This document shows positions 15,191 through 22,885 of a stretch of DNA of 64,000 nucleotides, piece by piece. Numbering within the stretch: position 1 is the stretch's first letter; every line of letters begins with the position of its first letter. The notes under the pieces were generated by a model. That model ran no database searches. It saw only the letters and a list, made by a program, of their open reading frames with translations, and was not told where the DNA came from. The stretch is from Exiguobacterium sp. RIT594 (GTDB taxonomy: Bacteria > Bacillota > Bacilli > Exiguobacteriales > Exiguobacteriaceae): assembly GCF_003339585.1 (NCBI RefSeq), contig NZ_QPKF01000001.1, positions 1,798,001-1,862,000 of the forward strand, written 5' to 3'. The position numbers were made by a program, and so were the translations under genes.

Positions 15191-16628
15191 TTTTCCACCT
15201 CATCTCTTGTTCCATTCGATTGACAAGTAATGTCGCTCCCATCATTACGATCGGAACGCCTCCACACGGATGGACAGATGCGCCTACTGCATACAACCGT
15301 TCAATATCAGCATAAGGTTTGGCTTGTGTTTTCAAGGCGGCTGATTGGCGAATCGTCGGTGCAATCCCAAAACTTCCACCTTCATACAATCCAAAATCTT
15401 GTGCGTCTTGAGGTGTACGTATTTTCATTTCTGTAACTTTACTCTGGAAGCCGGGTAGATGCTGCTCAATTTTAGCTAAAATCCGATCGATGAATCCATG
15501 AGCTTCGTACCGGTCCCGGTCAAAACCGCGTGGTGACGGAACCAGTGCATAAACGACACTGTCATCCACTTCCGTTAATGTATCATCCACCTTACTCGGA
15601 TTAAACAGATACACCGCCGGATGCTCCGGCAACTCATCTTTTTTGAAGATCGATGTCATCAAAGGTTGAAGATCGCTTGGCATCAGGAAGCGATGCACTG
15701 GTAAATCCACTTTTCCCTTTATCTTAAAGTACAATAACAGTGTACCGCCGGATGGAACATATTTTTTAGGTTGTTTACCTTCCACCAGATATTCCATCAG
15801 TGGGAACTCGCCATTCAACACGACGGTGTCATACAGATGTTCCTGTCCATTGACAAGCACTCCTTTAGCCTGGCCTTCTCTAATCATTACACGTTCGACC
15901 GGCTGATTAAACTCGAACCGCACACCCCGTCGAACCAGTTCCTCGTACATCCGCTCCGCTAAAGAAAAGTATCCACCTTTGACATACCAGACACCCTCTT
16001 CCTGTTCCCGGTAAGGAATCAGTCCATAAATCGAAGGAGTCGTATAAGGATTACCTCCAATGTAAAACGTCGGAAAACTGTAAGCCATTCGTAAATACTT
16101 ACTTTTAAAATAACGCTTCAAATGATCGTGCGCCGTCTCAAGTGCATGCATTTTCACAAGTGGCGCTAACATATCCGGCTGTAATAAATCACGTTTACGG
16201 AAATAGGTCCGCTCTAAAAATTTCGATACACTGACGTCATAATCCTTTGCTTTTTGTTGCATAAATTCTTGGAACCCGCGACCTTCTCCAAATTGACGCT
16301 CAATCGCAACCGTTTGATCGACCACATCCGCTTGTTTTGTCACGATCGTTCCGTCATCGAAATGCAAATCATACAACGGGTCAATCCGCTCCAACTCGAC
16401 ACCTTCAAGACCGGCTTCTGTCAGTTGTTCCTGCAATTTCCCGGGCATCAAGACGATTGTCGGTCCCTGGTCAATTCTTCCGCCTGTCTCGAAATCAACG
16501 GAGGCGAGTCGACCGCCTGGACGTGACTCTTTTTCAAAAATTGTGATTTCCACTTCCGGATATCGTTTTGTTAACAATAACGCGGCGTGTAAAGTTCCGA
16601 CACCTGCTCCGACGAATCCAATCTTCAT
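15156..16628 (-). CDS. crtN: 4,4'-diapophytoene desaturase
   Basis: FAD-dependent desaturase of 490 residues. The N-terminal motif is IGFVGAGVGTLHAALLLT. It continues with GGRIDQGPTIVLMP, matching the MGPTIVMMP region of staphylococcal CrtN, and ends with HPCGGVPIVMMGA, matching its GVPIV segment. Adjacent crtM supports the standard crtM-crtN pair. The FAD loop reads GAGVGTLHA, where most relatives have GAGxxGLxA, so the usual GL pair is replaced by TL. It is the middle gene of the leftward operon: 4-bp ATGA overlap with the upstream desaturase and 35-bp overlap with crtM. The number of desaturation steps cannot be deduced. Confidence 0.85.
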   Translation of the reverse strand: MKIGFVGAGVGTLHAALLLTKRYPEVEITIFEKESRPGGRLASVDFETGGRIDQGPTIVLMPGKLQEQLTEAGLEGVELERIDPLYDLHFDDGTIVTKQADVVDQTVAIERQFGEGRGFQEFMQQKAKDYDVSVSKFLERTYFRKRDLLQPDMLAPLVKMHALETAHDHLKRYFKSKYLRMAYSFPTFYIGGNPYTTPSIYGLIPYREQEEGVWYVKGGYFSLAERMYEELVRRGVRFEFNQPVERVMIREGQAKGVLVNGQEHLYDTVVLNGEFPLMEYLVEGKQPKKYVPSGGTLLLYFKIKGKVDLPVHRFLMPSDLQPLMTSIFKKDELPEHPAVYLFNPSKVDDTLTEVDDSVVYALVPSPRGFDRDRYEAHGFIDRILAKIEQHLPGFQSKVTEMKIRTPQDAQDFGLYEGGSFGIAPTIRQSAALKTQAKPYADIERLYAVGASVHPCGGVPIVMMGATLLVNRMEQEMRWKNGYSDERISGM

Positions 16629-18115
16629 TTTCCGACACCTACTTCACTTGTCAATAAGTCTGCCGTGATCCGCGCTGATTCAAAGATGGTCGGAAGTCCA
16701 CTACCAGGATGTGTTCCGCCTCCGACTAAATAAACATGATCCAGTTCTTCAAAACGATTGTGTGGTCTAAAGTACATCATTTGTGTTAATTGATGTCCCA
16801 AATTAAATGTTGCCCCCTGGTGCACGCCCATCGCTTCCCAATCATCTGGTGTAAACATCTCTTCCACTTCGATTGCCGCTTCGACACCTTTATAAGGAGA
16901 ACGGTGTTCGAGTGCATCAAGGACACGGCGACGTAATTTAGGTCCTTCAATCGCCCAGTCAAGTTCGGAATAATTATTCGGAACGGGCACTAAGACGTAC
17001 AAAGATGATTTCCCTTCCGGTGCAAGTGTTCCGTCGATGATTGATGGATTTTGGACATAAAATGAAAAGTCATCTGATAATTCCAATGTCTGAGTCATCT
17101 CCCGGACATTTTTTTCATAATCATCCGCAAAATAAATCGTATGATGCGGGGCATCAAATGATTTATTGACACCTAAGTACAGCATGAACGTCGAACAAGA
17201 GAACTTTTTACGATCGATTTTCGGACGCGACCATTTTTTCAGAACACCTTCCGGAACAAGATGATTCATCGCATGGGCAAAATCTGCTCCGACAACGACA
17301 TCATCGTATAAAACATGTTCACCCGACTCGAGAATGACTCCTGTCGCGGTCGTCCCTTCCAAAATCAATTGGCTGATCCCTGTATTGAGATGGACGGTTC
17401 CACCCAATTCTTCCACCGCCCGTTTCATCGCTTCCGGAATTTGATTCATTCCACCGATTGGATGATGAACACCGTAAGCATGTTCCATATAAGACAAGAT
17501 GGAAAAACCGCCTGGGCATTCCCATGCTGACATACCTAAATATTTGGCTTGAAAAGTAAAAGCGTATTTCAATTCTTCACTCGTAAAATAATCGGACAGG
17601 ACGTCGTATAACGAACGTCCGAGAGAAAGACGCGGTAGCGCCGTAATGACGCGTGGAGACAGATAATCTGTTAATTTATCGTGCTTCGTCTGCAGTATCG
17701 GCATCAGTTTCGAAAGCTTCAAGGCTTGTTCTGCCATGAAACGGTCATATCCTTCTCCATTTCCCGGAAAGTGCTGCTCAATCGTCTGTTTCATCCGATC
17801 ACGATCCGTCGTCATCGTAAAGTGATCTTTCCCCCCATTAAAATAGAGCGTGTACATCGGATCCAGCGCTTTCAAATCCAAATAGTCCTTCATATCCAGA
17901 CCGATACTCGTAAATAACTTTTCTAAGATATGCGGCATATTTAAAAAGGTGGGTCCACGATCAAATTTATAATCCCCGACCTGTACGCGAGATGTTCTTC
18001 CCCCGACAATCGGCTGTTTTTCATATACGGTGACATCTATTCCTCTACCTGCAAGCAACATCGCACAAGCGAGCCCTCCAGGTCCTGCTCCAATAACGGC
18101 TACACGCTGCTTCAC
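16625..18115 (-). CDS. CrtI/CrtNc-like carotenoid desaturase or oxidase
   Basis: Third phytoene-desaturase-family protein of the cluster, 496 residues. The FAD motif is VAVIGAGPGGLACAMLLAG. The C-terminal signature HPGSGLPTIFESARI is that of the CrtI main branch, different from both the CrtN-like and CrtP-like proteins here. In Bacillus carotenoid clusters such third copies are called CrtNc, and their role (extra desaturation or oxidation) is less clear. It starts at GTG 18115 with GGGAG 8 nt upstream. It is the first gene of the leftward operon (this gene, crtN, crtM). Having three divergent paralogues suggests a division of labour: desaturation, further desaturation and terminal oxidation. 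Confidence 0.82.
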   Translation of the reverse strand: MKQRVAVIGAGPGGLACAMLLAGRGIDVTVYEKQPIVGGRTSRVQVGDYKFDRGPTFLNMPHILEKLFTSIGLDMKDYLDLKALDPMYTLYFNGGKDHFTMTTDRDRMKQTIEQHFPGNGEGYDRFMAEQALKLSKLMPILQTKHDKLTDYLSPRVITALPRLSLGRSLYDVLSDYFTSEELKYAFTFQAKYLGMSAWECPGGFSILSYMEHAYGVHHPIGGMNQIPEAMKRAVEELGGTVHLNTGISQLILEGTTATGVILESGEHVLYDDVVVGADFAHAMNHLVPEGVLKKWSRPKIDRKKFSCSTFMLYLGVNKSFDAPHHTIYFADDYEKNVREMTQTLELSDDFSFYVQNPSIIDGTLAPEGKSSLYVLVPVPNNYSELDWAIEGPKLRRRVLDALEHRSPYKGVEAAIEVEEMFTPDDWEAMGVHQGATFNLGHQLTQMMYFRPHNRFEELDHVYLVGGGTHPGSGLPTIFESARITADLLTSEVGVGK

Positions 18116-18202
18116 ACGAATCTCTCCCTTTTTCTCTACTCGTTTTAACTATTATACTAATCACATACTACTCCCCACAAATTTGAACTGTCCTGAAACT
18201 GT

Positions 18203-18237
18203 AAAAAACGCCAAGCTTCCTTTAGGAAGTGGCGTTT
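18203..18237 (-). terminator. Terminator overlapping the methyltransferase stop codon
   Basis: Stem AACGCCA..CTTCC / GGAAG..TGGCGTT with a T-run on the leftward strand. The TAA stop (18222-18224) lies in the apical loop, so the last codons also encode one stem arm. Confidence 0.88.
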
Positions 18238-19220
18238 GCAGTTACGATATACCAAGCTCCTTCTTTTAAAAATGGTGAAATCGACACATTTTTAAAACCT
18301 GCAGCATGAAGTTGTTCTGTTAATTCTTCTTTCCCCGGCAACGGGTAAAGATTTTCATGTAACGTCATGAACGCATTGAACGCAGCAGAAAACGGTGCCC
18401 CATGTTCGCTGTCGCGTAATGGTGTGACCAGAATGACCGTCCCGTCATCTTTAACGAAACGCCGGACACCTTCTAAAAGACGAAGCCGTTCTTCTTTCGG
18501 GAAATAATACAAAATATTATTCATCATGACACCGTCATATGTTTCTGTGACGTCGTATGTTTTGATATCCCCGACAGTAAAGTCAATGTCTCCGGTCGTA
18601 TCCCGTCGTTTCGCTTCCGCGATGACCGATTCCTCGATATCAATTCCTGCCAGTCGTAGTTCAGGCAGTGCTTCGTGAATTTTACGTAAGTAACCACCGT
18701 AGGCACAGCCGATATCAAGGAGTGATGTCACATTTTGACTGCGGATGATGTGACGGACAGCAGGAAATGCTACAGTTTCCACCAACGCAGATGTTTCTGC
18801 TACGATATCACCGTGCTCTTCTCCATCAAACTTTTTTTGTTGGCCATGTTCCAAAAATTGCGGATAGGAGAATAAGGCCGGCAAATGAAGTTCCATCAAC
18901 TCGGATAACATAAAGCCGATGCTTCTCTCATCTGTTTTTGATAATTCAGGTAAAACATGACGTGTCGCTGTATAGCGCAAGTCTTTCTTTTTTAAATGTC
19001 CTACCGCCAACCCGACTTCAAACCAACGGGATAAAGCTTCTGTCGTCAACGGCTGCTTAAGACGGACTTGTGCTTCGGCTCGTGTCGCCCCTGATCCTAA
19101 AACATCAAACAGACCATACTTATATCCAATATAACCGTGCCATAACGGTAAAATCGGTTCTGCTCGCTTCATCCACTTTCTTGCCCGGAAAACTTTTGTC
19201 CATTCTTTCAACTGTGCCAC
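18222..19220 (-). CDS. Class I SAM-dependent methyltransferase
   Basis: Cytoplasmic methyltransferase of about 332 residues. A helical N-terminal region of about 150 residues resembles the dimerisation/winged-helix part of O-methyltransferases. The SAM domain follows: motif I LLDIGCAYGGYLRKI, acidic loop GIDIEESVI, and motif IV region GVMMNNILYYFP. I chose GTG 19220 because GAGAGGGG lies 6-7 nt upstream. A longer frame to 19409 would run through the downstream terminator stem of yisL. It lies directly upstream of the leftward carotenoid operon but has its own terminator. A role in making a carotenoid methyl ester is possible but unproven. Other small-molecule O-methylation is equally possible. 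Confidence 0.8.
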   Translation of the reverse strand: MAQLKEWTKVFRARKWMKRAEPILPLWHGYIGYKYGLFDVLGSGATRAEAQVRLKQPLTTEALSRWFEVGLAVGHLKKKDLRYTATRHVLPELSKTDERSIGFMLSELMELHLPALFSYPQFLEHGQQKKFDGEEHGDIVAETSALVETVAFPAVRHIIRSQNVTSLLDIGCAYGGYLRKIHEALPELRLAGIDIEESVIAEAKRRDTTGDIDFTVGDIKTYDVTETYDGVMMNNILYYFPKEERLRLLEGVRRFVKDDGTVILVTPLRDSEHGAPFSAAFNAFMTLHENLYPLPGKEELTEQLHAAGFKNVSISPFLKEGAWYIVTANATS

Positions 19221-19283
19221 AAGCGTTCCCCTCTCGACTGCGTAATATATCCCTTTTCCCAAATAACAACAGATTGTAAACAC

Positions 19284-19325
19284 AAAAAAACACACGTTTC
19301 TCTCCATCGTGAGAAACGTGTGTTT
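19284..19325 (-). terminator. Terminator downstream of yisL
   Basis: Perfect 15-bp arms (19288-19302 and 19311-19325) with an 8-nt loop. Seven T follow on the leftward strand. Confidence 0.92.
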
Positions 19326-19371
19326 AAACCAAGCAAACGGATTATCTTTTCCCGTTTTGATTAAAATCGAT

Positions 19372-19752
19372 TTAGAAGAATTGCATGCCGTACGGTAACG
19401 AGTAACCAAGGAAAATCGTTACGAGTACAAGCACTCCAAACCCAAGTAAGAAACCAGAATAAGATTTTCCCTTTTTCAAACGAACGAGTGTCAACTCACC
19501 CAAAATCAAGACGAGAAGACCCGCAGTGATTTTCGCATGGTACAAACCATCCGGATTAGCGGACAGACCCATGATTGTGATGTAGAGATAAAGTCCTGTC
19601 GCAAACGTCAAGAGCAGCAAGAGACGAAACGCCATGTGAACGCCTTTGGCAGCACTTTTTCCATTTTTGTACATCGAGAATGCAACAAAAAATGTAACGA
19701 GCAGTAAAACCCATAATAAAACGTGTGTGTGTACAAATGCAGTAATCGGCAT
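19372..19752 (-). CDS. yisL: YisL family membrane protein (DUF1516)
   Basis: Small membrane protein of 126 residues with four hydrophobic segments. It matches YisL of Bacillus in length and layout: HTHVLLWVLLLVTFFVAFSMY at the start, a middle LRLLLLLTFATGLYLYI type helix, a basic RLKKGKSYSGF loop, and the ending GYSLPYGMQFF. No biochemical function is established for the family as far as I know. The start is ATG 19752, with AAGGGGGAA upstream. An ATG at 19773 lacks spacing from an SD. It is monocistronic, between the sensor kinase and the methyltransferase. Confidence 0.85.
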   Translation of the reverse strand: MPITAFVHTHVLLWVLLLVTFFVAFSMYKNGKSAAKGVHMAFRLLLLLTFATGLYLYITIMGLSANPDGLYHAKITAGLLVLILGELTLVRLKKGKSYSGFLLGFGVLVLVTIFLGYSLPYGMQFF

Positions 19753-19814
19753 TTGAATTCCCCCTTTATTCATTCTCCATTCATCGTATCTGATTTTCTC
19801 TTTCAGATATAGTG

Positions 19815-22379
19815 TTATTTTCCTGACATATCAATCCCGTCAGAAATAACGGCGTACTCCGAGACGTGTGTCGGTAGCTTTACGGTAAACGTGCTGCCCT
19901 GCTTTTCAATCGACTCGACCGTAATCTCTCCGTCATGTCCTTGGACGATTTCCTTACAAATTGCAAGACCCAGACCTGTCCCGCCAATTTTCCGGCTGTC
20001 TGAATTATCCACCCGGTAAAACTTATCGAATAACTTCGCTAACGCCGATTTCGGAATTCCGATTCCCTCGTCTCGTACGGCAAACTGGACATGATGTCGA
20101 TTTGCTTCCAATACGACTTCGATTTTTCCGCCCAACGGAGAGTACTTGACGGCATTGTTCAACAGATTGTTCATCAGCTGTTTCATCTTTTCCTCATCAG
20201 CTTCAATCAGCGGACGAACGTCTGTTAAGGAACGGAACGTGATTGTATGGTTTGTTGTCGACGCCGCATAGAATTGCGTCGTTTCTTCTAGAAGCGGTTG
20301 TAGATCAAGTAATCCTTTTTGATAGGATTGAATTCTCGCTTCCATCCGTTGAACATCAAGAAAATCATTGACGAGATTCGACAAACGTTCCGTTTCTGAA
20401 TGGATGGTTTTTAAATACTTGTCTTGTTTTGAGAGGTCCATCTTCCGGTTCAACATCAACTCTGTAAAGCCATAAATGGATGACAACGGAGTCCGTAATT
20501 CGTGGGAGACAGTCGAGACCAACTCTGATTTCAGACGGTCCATCTCTGTTTCCTTCGTCACATCACGCAAGACGAGCATCGTCCCTTTTCGAATTCCTTC
20601 GACTTCAATCGTTTCCACATAAAACTGAATAAAGACAACTTGTTGATGGATTGAAAACTGGAGACTGTCTTTTGGAACTTCGCCTCGTAAAATGCCTTCC
20701 ATGTAGCGTGCAAACACTTCCGGTTCATCGACCACTGCACGAATTGTATTGAGGCACCCTTGAAGGGTTTCGTTTTTTGCTGCTCCATATTGAAGCTCCG
20801 GAAATAAATCATACAAAGGACGATTGACGAATACTTCGTCTTTCCCCGGTTCGATATAAATGACCGCTTCGCGGATTGAGTCCAAAATCCGTTCTGTTTT
20901 TGTCTTTTCACGGTTCATTTCATCAAATAAGCGCATCCGGAGCAACGAAAGAGACAGCTGACGTGAAAATGACATGATGTCACGCATCTGTTCATTCGTA
21001 AACTGATCCCGGTAACGAACCAGATAAATGAACGCAATCGCCTCTTCCGATGCCGGATCGAGAATCGGGACTGCCGTCTCATACATATAGTATGGATACG
21101 GTAACGGATGATCACTTGCGACCTGTTTAGAGGAATGGACGGCTTTTTTCAATGACTCAGCACGTTTCAATAAAGAAAGATCGCTTCCTAACAACCGCTC
21201 CGAAAGTTCTTCTGTCATCCCGTGTGTCACAATCGAGTAGGCAGATCCTTCATCGACGAAGACAAGTGCTCCGATTTCCGAATCCGTGATGGCAATTAAC
21301 TTTTCAATGATTTCCGGATAAGCCGTCAACGCTTCCCGTGCTGCCAACGTTTCAGTCAAATCATTACGGTATTGCAGGTGTTGTTCGTTGCGCATCGTCA
21401 ACTCGAGTGCTTCCTCCAGTTCCTGCTGCTGCGCCTGCAATTCTTCCTGTTGCGCCTGCAGTTCTTCCTGCTGTGCCTGCAATTCTTCGTTTTTGGCTAA
21501 AAGATGTTGTTTGTTTTCGGAAATCGAACTCGCCATTTGATTGAAGGACAACGCTAAAATTCCGATTTCATCTTTCCGTCCAGAAACGTTGACATGTTTG
21601 ATGTCTTCACCACCGGCTAGACGCTGACTGTTTTTGACGAGTGATAACAACTCTGCTGTAATTTTACGAATGAACGGATAAACGAAGAAAATCAATACAC
21701 CGACTAATACGATGATGTTCGACAGCCAAATCAATTGGGTCGTCTGAATTTCCCGCTCCAACTGTCCGCTGGTTTTTTCTGACCAGTCTTCTAAAAAGTC
21801 TCGATATCCGCCGAGTGCTAACTCACTTTTATTGATTTCCGACAAGACATCAATGTTTCCAGAAGTGTCTAGCTTGATTCTTCCATTCGCCTGCAGCTCT
21901 TTTCCGAGCGGTAAGGAAGTTAGTGTCTTCCCTTCCAAAAAAGATTCCGTGACCGTTCCGGATTCCTTCGCTTCCACATACGACTGGATCAACGGTAAAA
22001 TCGACTCGAAGTAGTACGCATAGAGTTCACGTGAAGAACGAGCATAATCTTTTCCTTGTTGATAAATTGAATTTTCTTCAAACCAGCGTGTTTGTTCATC
22101 AATGGTTTTCCGTTGATTAACCATCTTCTGATAAATTTCCTGATCACCAATCAGCGCATAGCCCCGCATGTTAAACTGCAGGTCCTGCCATTCTTCCCAC
22201 AGGGTGCCGGCACGGGCACTTCGTTCTCTGATGTCTTCTAGCTTCAATCGGGTTTCTTGTAATTTCGTATCGGTATAATTGTAGACAATCAGTGAAGAAA
22301 TCATCAGTGTCGTTAACACGATATAAAAGGAGGCCATTAACTGGCGTCCGATTTTTCGATTAATCCACTGGATGATCAC
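19815..22379 (-). CDS. Large membrane-bound sensor histidine kinase (CHASE3-like, HAMP, coiled coil, GAF, PAS, HisKA, HATPase)
   Basis: Hybrid-input sensor kinase of 854 residues. A first membrane helix (about 15-36), an extracellular helical domain of about 170 residues (CHASE3-like) and a second helix (about 217-238) lead into HAMP. A coiled coil follows with tandem QAQQEEL heptads (about 295-330), then GAF-like and PAS-like domains. The kinase core has the phospho-acceptor in VSHELRTPLSSIYGF, N box NNAVKYSPLGG, and G boxes DEGIGIP and GGTGLGLAI. It starts at GTG 22379 (AGGAGG 8 nt upstream) and overlaps the receiver gene by 20 bp, so the two form one unit. The signal is unknown. Two cytoplasmic sensor domains suggest integration of an internal cue. 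Confidence 0.9.
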   Translation of the reverse strand: MIIQWINRKIGRQLMASFYIVLTTLMISSLIVYNYTDTKLQETRLKLEDIRERSARAGTLWEEWQDLQFNMRGYALIGDQEIYQKMVNQRKTIDEQTRWFEENSIYQQGKDYARSSRELYAYYFESILPLIQSYVEAKESGTVTESFLEGKTLTSLPLGKELQANGRIKLDTSGNIDVLSEINKSELALGGYRDFLEDWSEKTSGQLEREIQTTQLIWLSNIIVLVGVLIFFVYPFIRKITAELLSLVKNSQRLAGGEDIKHVNVSGRKDEIGILALSFNQMASSISENKQHLLAKNEELQAQQEELQAQQEELQAQQQELEEALELTMRNEQHLQYRNDLTETLAAREALTAYPEIIEKLIAITDSEIGALVFVDEGSAYSIVTHGMTEELSERLLGSDLSLLKRAESLKKAVHSSKQVASDHPLPYPYYMYETAVPILDPASEEAIAFIYLVRYRDQFTNEQMRDIMSFSRQLSLSLLRMRLFDEMNREKTKTERILDSIREAVIYIEPGKDEVFVNRPLYDLFPELQYGAAKNETLQGCLNTIRAVVDEPEVFARYMEGILRGEVPKDSLQFSIHQQVVFIQFYVETIEVEGIRKGTMLVLRDVTKETEMDRLKSELVSTVSHELRTPLSSIYGFTELMLNRKMDLSKQDKYLKTIHSETERLSNLVNDFLDVQRMEARIQSYQKGLLDLQPLLEETTQFYAASTTNHTITFRSLTDVRPLIEADEEKMKQLMNNLLNNAVKYSPLGGKIEVVLEANRHHVQFAVRDEGIGIPKSALAKLFDKFYRVDNSDSRKIGGTGLGLAICKEIVQGHDGEITVESIEKQGSTFTVKLPTHVSEYAVISDGIDMSGK

Positions 22380-22737
22380 TCAATATTCCTCCTACGACAC
22401 CAATCAATTCGAGTGGACTAAACGGTTTAGAAAAGAAATAATTCGCTCCGATTTCTTCTGCCCGTTCCCGATCGGATTGTTGGCTTTTCGCTGTTAACAT
22501 CATGATTTTTAAATTTTGTTTATCTGGATGACGTCGTACTTTTTCTATAACTTCAATCCCCGTCATTCCCGGCATCATATAATCGAGCAAAACGAGATCA
22601 TAATGCTGACTCATGATTTTCTGATAGGCTTCATCACCATCTGTTGCTTCATCAATCGTATACCCTTCGTCTTCTAATGTATCGAGCACCAACATGCGTA
22701 ACACATCTTCGTCTTCCGCTAATAAAATACGTGCCAT
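22360..22737 (-). CDS. Stand-alone receiver-domain response regulator
   Basis: Single REC domain of 125 residues, CheY-like, with no output domain. The acidic pocket is AEDED (residues 7-11). The phospho-acceptor is D52 in LLDYMMPG, and the conserved Lys is in FFSKPFSP near residue 104. AGGAGG precedes ATG 22737. It is translated just before the large kinase and overlaps it by 20 bp. A receiver-only partner implies protein-protein signalling (a phosphorelay, motility or enzyme control) rather than DNA binding. The downstream target is not in the window. Confidence 0.92.
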   Translation of the reverse strand: MARILLAEDEDVLRMLVLDTLEDEGYTIDEATDGDEAYQKIMSQHYDLVLLDYMMPGMTGIEVIEKVRRHPDKQNLKIMMLTAKSQQSDRERAEEIGANYFFSKPFSPLELIGVVGGILSDHPVD

Positions 22738-22810
22738 CTATAAAACCTCCTACGGTATCTGGTTATTCTTTTTACATACCTTTTCATTTTACACAGTTCT
22801 TTCATATTTA

Positions 22811-22877
22811 GAAATGAAAATCGTCTAACGAATTCGTTCTGTTCCCTGAACAGGTGACAGAATCAATTCGTCAGACG
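22811..22877 (-). terminator. Terminator after addA
   Basis: A long imperfect stem (CGTCTAACGAATT..TTCTGT / ACAGAA..AATTCGTCAGACG) lies just past the addA stop, with T-rich sequence on the leftward strand. Confidence 0.8.
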
Positions 22878-22885
22878 TGAGGCAA

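Noticed and set aside
19221-19409. N-terminal extension of the methyltransferase to 19409
   Set aside because: It would run through the yisL terminator, encodes Cys/Phe-rich sequence unlike the family, and a strong SD serves GTG 19220.
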